Source: Leucocoprinus leucothites
Lineage: Eukaryota; Basidiomycota; Agaricomycetes; Agaricales; Agaricaceae
Assembly: GCA_013368445.1 (NCBI GenBank)
Contig: JAACJO010000011.1
Coordinates: 310,001 to 374,000 of the forward strand
Length of the DNA stretch: 64,000 nucleotides
Direction of reading: 5' to 3'
Made by a program: the position numbers and the translations under genes. Shown piece after piece: positions 57,011 to 64,000 of the stretch (position 1 is its first letter; each line of letters starts with the position of its first letter). The notes beneath the pieces are model-generated. The model was not told where the DNA came from. It made no database searches and saw only the letters and a list, made by a program, of their open reading frames with translations.

Positions 57011-58064
57011 GTTGTTGAACAAGTCGGGGAAGGGGGAAGGGCGTGTGGCTTAACTGACACCCTTCACCTCCCCAACTTTTATACACACGGACGTTGCAGG
57101 CTTATGGCATTATATGGCGTTATGGAGTATACCATTCCCGGTCAGAATAATCCCTCTTAAGGATCGGCCTCAGAAAAGAAAATACGCTGGTGACTTTTTC
57201 GGTAGTCGCCGCCGCCCCTCAAATTATCTCGTAAGTGAATCATGACGATTTATTTGGGGTTCTTTTTCTTCTAATTCTTCTTTCCCAGCACAAGAAGGAC
57301 CCTTGTGGGTTGTATGATCTACTCCTGTCGGCCGCAAATCTAGAGGTGGTTACGGGATATCTGTTACGCTGATTGCAAGTTGCCAAGTTGCCAATGGTTT
57401 TGGTGAAGTCCATGTCCGAATGTTCCACCCATCACGTACAGCGTTCCCGAACTGGCGGAACCAATTATCGCCTCGGAGTCGCGTATCAAAATAGGTTAGT
57501 CCGATTCAAACTAGATCTGTGATAATAATATGTTGATCACTGTAGGCGGTCAGTAAGGCTAATAAGTGATCTCCGGAAAGACGCTGAAATGCACATGTCC
57601 ACCACTTTCGTTAAATCCAAGAAGCAATCTTCCTTCAAGTAACCGATATGAGGGATGCCTTCCAGCTTATTAGCCGATGCAATTTTGAACTGTCCAAGTG
57701 CGAAAGCCTTGTTTTATGACCTTCCGGAGCTCGCAACGCCTGTAAACATGCAGGTGACCACCGACGTTCCGGGATATATTCTGCACAGATTTATCCGAAA
57801 ACTCGTCTACACTCCATGGCTTTTGGCGTCACCCCAACATACCGAATGGGAAATTCCATTCAGGGGCCAACTATCGTAAGTTCCCCACACAGCCCTGAAA
57901 GCCGCATGTTCATATCCGAATTATCTTGACAAATTTTCAAAACTTCCAAAGTGCAGGACTTGATGTTCTCGTCATTATTTGGTTTAGCTGCAGCCTCGTG
58001 GTGAAGGGTTTTTGCTTCATAAATATGAAGTGGAAGTGGATGAACGACAGCACACTTGTGTACC
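57011..58064. other. divergent intergenic region, no gene recognised
   Basis: 1.05 kb between the starts of the DUF6534 gene and the O-methyltransferase. A 74-codon plus-strand frame at 57655..57879 has no signal, domain or splice context that I recognise. Confidence 0.45.
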
Positions 58065-59976
58065 ATGTCCGTTTCCGAAATCACCAGTATCCAGAACACT
58101 CTCAACGCTGCCCTTGATGTCTTCAAGGCTGAACTCGCTGCCCAGCAACTCTCCGAACCGTCTTTGAATACTTCCAAACCTCACGCTATGGATGATATTG
58201 CGTTCCTTCCCACACCAGCCATGTTCGAAGCGCGTCGTACCGCTCTTGGAGCTCTGGTATGTTTGAAATTTTTATCTTTCCGTACAGGTCTGACGTCTTG
58301 CTCAGGGTCTCATCAAAACGCTGATCCAGTCACCCTATGATGCACTGGGTGCAACAACTTGGATGAATCTTGAGGTTGCCGGTTTACGTCTCGCGGCCGA
58401 TATTGGCCTGGCCTCCATCCTGGGAGATTCTGAGGAAGGCCTTAGTGTTGCCGAGATCGCAGAAAAAACTGGGGTCGACGGTTTGAAACTCGGTATGTAT
58501 TGCTCTGTCGTGACCATCCGAGGTGCTTTCTTGACACTTTGAACTAGAGCGGGTGATACGCCTATTGATCACTCAAGGATGGTTCCGCGAATCTCGTCAG
58601 GGCTATTTTGCGAATAACCGCATGAGTAACATCATCAAGAACGACCAGCCTGGTTTCCACCTTGCGACGTATATGTAAGTGTTTGAGTTTGTGGAGCGCC
58701 GTTGGGAAGATATATTGACTTCGCAAACCAGGAACAAACTATTTAGCAAGGTTTCCGACAGTTACCCTGATATGATCAACCATCCAGATCCAGAGTTCCG
58801 CAAGAACACAGACCAATTGCACACGGCATTCCAACTGGCCTACAATACCGATGTGTCGTACTTTGGTGCGGGTGGTTGGCTCACCAAGGACCCCCAAGAA
58901 GCTGTCAAGTTTGGGCTTGCGTACGTGAATTGGCAGAGTTGAACCTCAAACTGCAACCCTGATCAACCATCTCCAGTATGGGCGCTGTAGGTCCGACTTC
59001 CGACCCTGGTGTCGCAGCCGACTTTCCTTGGGCAGAAATTTGCAAAGGGAAGGATGGCATCGTTGACGTCGGCGGTGGTCAGGGGACGCTTTGCTGTTCC
59101 CTTGCAGCCAAGTTCGTATTTTGGTCAAGTATTATTCTCTAGTGGCTGAAACAGCTCTCCAGATACCCTGAGATCAAGCAATTTATTGTCCAGGATCTCC
59201 CCGAAACTCGTGAAGCTGCTGAGTCCTTCATCAAGTCAAAGAACCTCTCGCACAAGGTCATCTTTGAAGCACAGGACTTCTTCACGCCTCAGAAACGTAA
59301 GGGTAAATATGTATACGTTATGCAGAGGGGTATGTCCGGTCTTTCACTGGCGGCCACTCGCTTCTGAATAGCCTTCACAGTTCTTCACGATTGGAGCACC
59401 GATGACGGTATGGCACGAAAGTTGAATTACTCACTCTTCATTGACTCACTTTTTATTCAGGCGCCAAGATGCTGCGCCATATCCGGGACGTTCTTAACAA
59501 GGATGTGAGCGATTCATTGAAATCCGTAGTTCAACACTAACATTTGTGAAAGAGCTCCCTTCTGATCATTGATACTGTCATTCAATCTGCCCTTACCTCG
59601 AATGCTGGCCCTGCGTTCGAAGAATCTCTCTCTAAGCTTGACCCCAAGGTCTATGCGCCCGTGCCTGCGCCTCAATTCTTCCCTGTTGATTTCGGCGAGG
59701 CCAGTCGCATCCAACATCAGATTAATGTGGCCTTGACGGCTCTCTGTAACTGTAAGCCACTGTCTTTGAAGCCATGGTATCAACCTGATTTTTTATTTCA
59801 AGCTTTCGAGCGAACCCTTCCTCAGTTGGAAGAGATGGTGACCAAAGGTGGTCTCAAGATCAAGACAGTTCACGCCACTCGGTAAGTCTGTCTCCCTCCG
59901 AAGTACGGGGCAGAACAGTTAACAGGTTCCATCTCATAGCGGCTGGGCATCGATTACCGAGGTCGAACTTGCGTGA
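58065..59976 (+). CDS. S-adenosylmethionine-dependent O-methyltransferase (COMT-like)
   Basis: Eleven exons: 58065..58256, 58306..58492, 58548..58674, 58732..58920, 58977..59111, 59163..59329, 59381..59407, 59461..59504, 59553..59751, 59803..59881 and 59940..59976; 460 residues. The N-terminal winged-helix dimerisation part includes ATTWMNLEVAGLRLAADIGLASIL and GVDGLKLERVIRLL. The catalytic domain has the SAM-binding GIVDVGGGQGTLCCSLAAKYP, FIVQDLPETREAAE, and VMQRVLHDWSTDDGAKMLRHI with the catalytic-base His. The end is KTVHATRGWASITEVELA. Fungal relatives methylate hydroxyl groups of polyketides and aromatics. No neighbouring biosynthetic core enzyme is seen, so the substrate is open. Confidence 0.94.
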
Positions 59977-60319
59977 ATAACGATTCTGAAGGACGCAAAA
60001 CGGCAGTGAGGCATTCCATATGTCATGTACCACGATATCATATATGATTGCTTCATTTATGAACACGAATGTTTCTTTACGTTATGTGAAACAAACTCCA
60101 TGAGGCTATGGGTATTGCTTCAATATGTGAGGTCGGCTGGCCACAAGGGTGCTGGTGAGGGTGGGCACTGAGCGTGGTGACTTGGATTTAATTACCCCTA
60201 TCTCAATTAGGGACACGTGACTGTGGGTGACTCCAAAGCGCCGATATAGTCACCCAGCTGCGAGATGACTGCGGGCATTACACTGCTTCACTCCTGCCTT
60301 TCGTCAAGAGCTAGCACTC
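59977..60319. other. intergenic region
   Basis: 343 bp between the O-methyltransferase and the NBR1-like gene, both plus strand. No motif recognised. Confidence 0.5.
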
Positions 60320-63300
60320 ATGTTCATAGTTAAAGCCACCTATCGAGGCGAGACACGCAAGCTTTCGTTCTCGACGGACGCTTTCCCATCTTTTGAACAA
60401 TTGTGTAACCAGGTAAGCAACAGCTTTGGAGCTTTCCGGGAGGTGTACACTCAGGCTACGTAGCTATATCGTGTTTTTCCTATCAGCCACAGTTACTATC
60501 TCTCCAAGCTACTATTCTCTCCCAAGGCGACTCAAGGAGGCCGCATTCTCATTGGTAGGGAAGTTCATAATCAGGAAGACTACAACAAGACCATCAAGCC
60601 TTACAAAGATCGAGTATGGCCACAAGGTCTATTGAGGCTTACCGTTTACGACGAAACCCCACACAAATCACCGAACAAGTCGGCCTGGTCCTCGTTTGAT
60701 TCCACGGCTAGGTCCTCTCACTTCATATCCCCACCCCCTATCCTCTATCCTACTCCTTCCTCATCAAGCGCCATGGACGTCGACAAAGGCACAGAAGAGA
60801 ACAAAGGAAAGGGCGTGTCTTCTCGGTCATGCTGCTCTGTTCAGTCGACGAAAGCAGAAGTCCAGAGGCTCATAACCGACTTCAAAGAAGACTTGGATCA
60901 TGTTCTTAAAGCCACTTTCACAAGTCAGGAAATCACTTCACCGTCACCTCCGCTCTCTGTAGTTCCACTCTATGCCCCTTCAACTTTATCTTTGAACGTT
61001 CGCGGTGTCCATAATGGCCCAGCGGTCCTGTGTTCAGGCTGTGCGCGTCAAGTTTCTTCATGGAACATCTGCGGCCGCTGTCATCTGGTAGAGGTATGTC
61101 TTTCGCCTCCTCGTCTAGACTAGCGTGTAACCTTTTTTTTTTTTTTTTTGAACAAGTGTGACGATTGTTCCGGGAAGACAAATCCATTCTGCTTTGGGAC
61201 TATGGCTGGTCATCAATGGGATCACCGCATCGCAGGCTCCTTCCCGCCGTGGTTCGGAAACCAAGAACCTAGCCAGGAGTCTTCTACTGCTGACTCTTCA
61301 ATTTCAATGCCGTGGCCGACCTCCATAGAAGTTCAATCTCACCGCAACAGAAACGACGCCACCCCAGTCGCCCGTCCGGCTATGTCAACATTGCCCAATG
61401 ACTCTTCCATCGCCGCCCCTTCAGTTCGGCCTGTAATCCATCACGGTGTTATCTGTGACGACTGCGAGAATACCATTGAAGGAGTCAGACACAAATGCTT
61501 AGACTGTCCAGGTCAGTGTCTCCCTGATATTGACGAGCTCGTCCTTATGATGACAACTAGATTTTGACCTGTGCATGTCCTGCATGAACTCAGGCGGAAC
61601 AGAGAGGCACAACCCGTTCCATGAGTTCTTCGAGATAGCCACCCCAGGTCGTGTCGTCGTTCACAGAGTATATGACCGTGAGCCTAGTAGTGCTGAACAA
61701 ACGGAAGCACCTGAACCTTCAGACGACGTCATTCACCATGCAATCTGTGACTTGTGCGATTCACACATCCGAGGAGATCGCTACGTGAGTGGTTGTAGGT
61801 GTCCACTACGGCCCTGATTAACGTTTGTGCTAGAAATGCTTGGATTGCCCTGATTTCGACACATGCTCGAGTTGCTTCCGGTAAAGTGCCCTGACTTGCA
61901 GAACCTTTGGCTTACGCTCACACCCCCAAAACATTAGCATTACTGAAACTCAACATCCGAGACATAGCTTCGCCAAACTCGGTCGTTCAGAGGATTACAT
62001 CGTAAGGCTGTTCGCTGTGGTCTGTGGCTTGCTTTTAACTGGTCATCTGCCATGTGTAGAAACGTGGAACTCATCTTGGCCCTCCTCATCATGCGACTTG
62101 CAATAGTAAGTTTTCCAGTTTCATGTTCTTGTCAATCAGTTGAATATTATTTTGAAAGTTTGCACGAAACGCATCTATGGAGTTCGTTACAAGTGCATGC
62201 ATGCTGACTGTCCGGACTTTGACCTCTGCAGCACGTGCGAAAGCCATCCGATTGCATTACATCCGGACACCCACCCATTGTTGAAGATGAAGACACCTGA
62301 TAGTGTCATTCCGAAAGTCTGTTCCCATAAACGCCCCCCTATTGTTGATCTCGGGGTTAGCGGGAATCATGGGTCCAGTTCCGCCTCGCCTTTCGACGAC
62401 AATGAGAACTTACCCTCTGAAGCTCTGGAGCTCATCGGGAATTCGTTCATCTGGGGATTCATGCACGCACCCTCAGTCTCAGAAGAGTCTGGCACGCAGA
62501 CTCCTCCCGTTCAACCGGTGCTCATTCCACGCCTTGATGAAATATCACCTTCGGTTAGTTGTACTCTTCCAGCGCAAGAAGCTCGTCCTCTCCCAGTCCC
62601 ACCTTATCCCTCCGATGCACATATCAATGGGGACCACGTTCTCGCTACCCCACTTCTAGCAGGAAATGATGAAGACAGCAGGCCTGCAACACCGTCTCCC
62701 ATTAGGGTTTCTCGCGAGGGTGAAGATGTTTCTCGAATGCTAGAAAGCGCAGCCTGGCCTGGTTCTACCGCCGGACTTGAGCGCCTCATGAGGTCGTTCT
62801 CTTTCCAGTCTGAGTCAAGTCATCAGTCAGAACACGGGAATTCAAGCCTCCCAGCTACGGTGCATTCGGACAGGGCTCCTGAGATTGCCTTCACCTCTTC
62901 TCCATTGACAGGCGAGGAAGCCTTGTTGAACCCACCGTCTAGTGTTGTGACAGATATGCAACAAAAGTCTTCGCAGCCTGTGAGCATGTCTCGACAAACG
63001 CTCGCAATGCTGTTGGGCGGCTATCAAACACCTGCAAGTGTCGAGTCATTTTCTTCAGCTGTATCGCAGGAGGAGGCCAGCAAGGTTCCCCTGCCCAAGC
63101 CCTCGGCTGTCTCTCCCAAACCAAGCACACCCGAGATGGTTGTTGTTTCACCCTCAGTCAAGTTAACCGGAGAGCAGAAGTGTGTTGAAGGATCTGTTCG
63201 ATCTACGGGAAAGCCAGAACCGGAGTCTGCCCAGGAAGAACCAGTTATTGTAGAGGTTGACCAAGGCAAATCCAAGATCTTCCTTAGCGCTATGTTCGTT

Positions 63301-64000
63301 GAAGACTCGACGGTAACCGACGGCCAAAATTTCCCCCCGGGTGCAGAGTTTATGAAATGCTGGAGGATGCTTAATGACTCGGAGCATGACTGGCCAGAGA
63401 CGACTGAGTTGGTATATGTAGCTGGCGAGGCGCTTGGTATGAAGAAGGACGGTGTAGTCCACGTTGGTACAGTCAAAACAGGGACGGAAGTTGAGCTATG
63501 GACTGGGGAATTGAAGGTACGTTCATGAAATAAACTCTTAAGCTTTTTTTTTTGATCTGAGCAATGCTCCTTTGTGTCCTCCTTTTGAATTAGGCTCCTG
63601 ATGTGGCTGGGCGATACGTCAGTTACTGGAGGCTTCGAGATGGGGATGGAATGCTGTTCGGTGATAGCATTTGGATCGAGTGCGTGGCTTGCTTTGTTCG
63701 AGTGGTTTTTAAGCTCGAGGACGTTGCTTTGTCCTCTTACTGATGATGACATTTTAGCATTGTTGTTGCGGATGCTCATTTGAACGATGATTCCGACCAA
63801 TCGATCGCTTCGTCCCTTGTTGTGATGCCACGAGCGCTACCTAGTGTTACAGTGACGTCGGTCGCTGAACATCCAGTTCAAAGAGGTGGACGAGGTGCGG
63901 GCACCGCTACGTTGACTAATGGGACTGGGACTCCGACGATTGCGTCCCTGTCGCTTCCATCCTCTGGTTCTGGAATTGGTTCGGATACGGATTCCGAAGT
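60320..64000 (+). CDS. NBR1-like autophagy receptor with ZZ zinc fingers (partial)
   Basis: Exons 60320..60412, 60464..61093, 61157..61511, 61561..61784, 61834..61880, 61938..62001, 62060..62105, 62159..63516, 63594..63679 and 63758..>64000; the gene runs off the window. The N-terminus is a PB1-like fold (MFIVKATYRGETRKLSF, DRVWPQGLLRLTVYDE). Three canonical ZZ fingers follow: ICDDCENTIEGVRHKCLDC, ICDLCDSHIRGDRYKCLDC and CNICTKRIYGVRYKCMHADC, plus a more divergent Cys-rich unit before them. After a long Ser/Pro-rich linker comes the NBR1 four-tryptophan domain (GAEFMKCWRMLNDSEHDWPETTELVYVAG, then GRYVSYWRLRDGDGMLFGDSIW). NBR1 proteins link cargo to autophagosomes or, in fission yeast, to ESCRT. 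A T17 run lies in intron 2. The UBA domain, if any, would be beyond the window. Confidence 0.9.
61133..61149 (+). repeat. poly-T tract of 17 bases in an intron
   Basis: It lies just before the acceptor site of intron 61094..61156 of the NBR1-like gene and serves as an extreme polypyrimidine tract. Confidence 0.9.

Noticed and set aside
57655..57879. 74-codon plus-strand frame before the O-methyltransferase
   Set aside because: No similarity recognised, poor context, no continuing exon. Left as intergenic.
54359..59976. Secondary-metabolite gene cluster formed by the lyase, membrane protein and O-methyltransferase
   Set aside because: No polyketide, peptide or terpene synthase and no oxidase or P450 nearby; the lyase looks like folate metabolism. 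Neighbourhood alone is not enough.
63024..63800. Minus-strand open frame of 258 codons
   Set aside because: It is antisense to the NBR1-like receptor and crosses its introns without interruption; Ser/Thr composition mirrors the sense strand.
1..64000. tRNA genes, transposons or CRISPR arrays
   Set aside because: I looked for TTCGAAT-type T-loop sequences, terminal repeats and regularly spaced repeats; single GTTCGAA hits lack a matching cloverleaf, and no element ends were found.

Overview
The window is nuclear DNA of a filamentous fungus, almost certainly a basidiomycete of the Agaricomycetes. The evidence is very dense, very short introns (about 180 in 27 genes, mostly 47-60 nt, GT-AG with a few GC-AG), a polyporopepsin-like secreted protease, a DUF6534-type membrane protein, and the fungal versions of riboflavin synthase, Gos1, Pup3, Trm5, Utp13 and an Aralar-type carrier. 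No bacterial operon, tRNA, rRNA, CRISPR or transposon was recognised. The species cannot be named from this sequence. Gene models were built by hand: splice sites were chosen so that reading frames stay open and family motifs are restored, and every exon chain sums to a multiple of three.

Layout, left to right. 0.2-7.2 kb: a Ser/Pro-rich coiled-coil protein (-), riboflavin synthase (-) sharing a 91-bp promoter with a 60-residue membrane protein (+), a mucin-like type I membrane protein (-), and a zinc-finger plus RING-H2 ubiquitin ligase (+). 8.3-13.0 kb: a secreted aspartic protease with 12 exons (-) and a DUF89/ARMT1 damage-control phosphatase (-). 14.3-25.8 kb: a 1534-residue coiled-coil protein (+), a tomosyn/Sro7 exocytosis regulator (+), an NTF2-like protein (-) and the Golgi SNARE Gos1 (+). 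26.0-29.0 kb: a TatD-family hydrolase (-) and a broken tandem copy of it (-). 29.3-36.8 kb: tRNA m1G37 methyltransferase Trm5 (+), a mitochondrial Asp/Glu carrier with EF-hands (+), and a secreted Thr/Ser-rich surface protein (+). 37.3-44.3 kb: a TXNDC17-like thioredoxin (+), a MOCS1-type molybdenum-cofactor gene (-), proteasome beta-3 (+), a Golgi-type glycosyltransferase candidate (+) and a NIPSNAP protein (+). 44.9-51.0 kb: a Zn2Cys6 regulator with 23 exons (+) and a forkhead factor with an AT-hook (+). 51.3-60.0 kb: Utp13 (+), an aminodeoxychorismate-lyase-like enzyme (-), a DUF6534-type receptor-like membrane protein (-) and an O-methyltransferase (+). 60.3 kb to the end: an NBR1-like autophagy receptor that runs off the window (+).

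Most genes are unrelated housekeeping functions packed tightly, often sharing divergent promoters (rib5/small membrane protein, MOCS1/PUP3, TatD pseudogene/TRM5) or converging with a few bases between stop codons (Utp13/lyase, 4 nt). No biosynthetic cluster is evident.

The most interesting item is the molybdenum-cofactor gene. One 73-nt intron (38607-38679) appears to act as a switch. If it is retained, translation ends immediately in Gly-Gly-stop, which is the C-terminus required by MOCS1A. If it is removed, the protein is fused in frame to a complete MoaC domain. Other points of note are the decayed TatD duplicate, micro-exons of 3, 6, 9 and 10 nt, repeated in-frame exons in the surface protein, and a forkhead/AT-hook/coiled-coil fusion.
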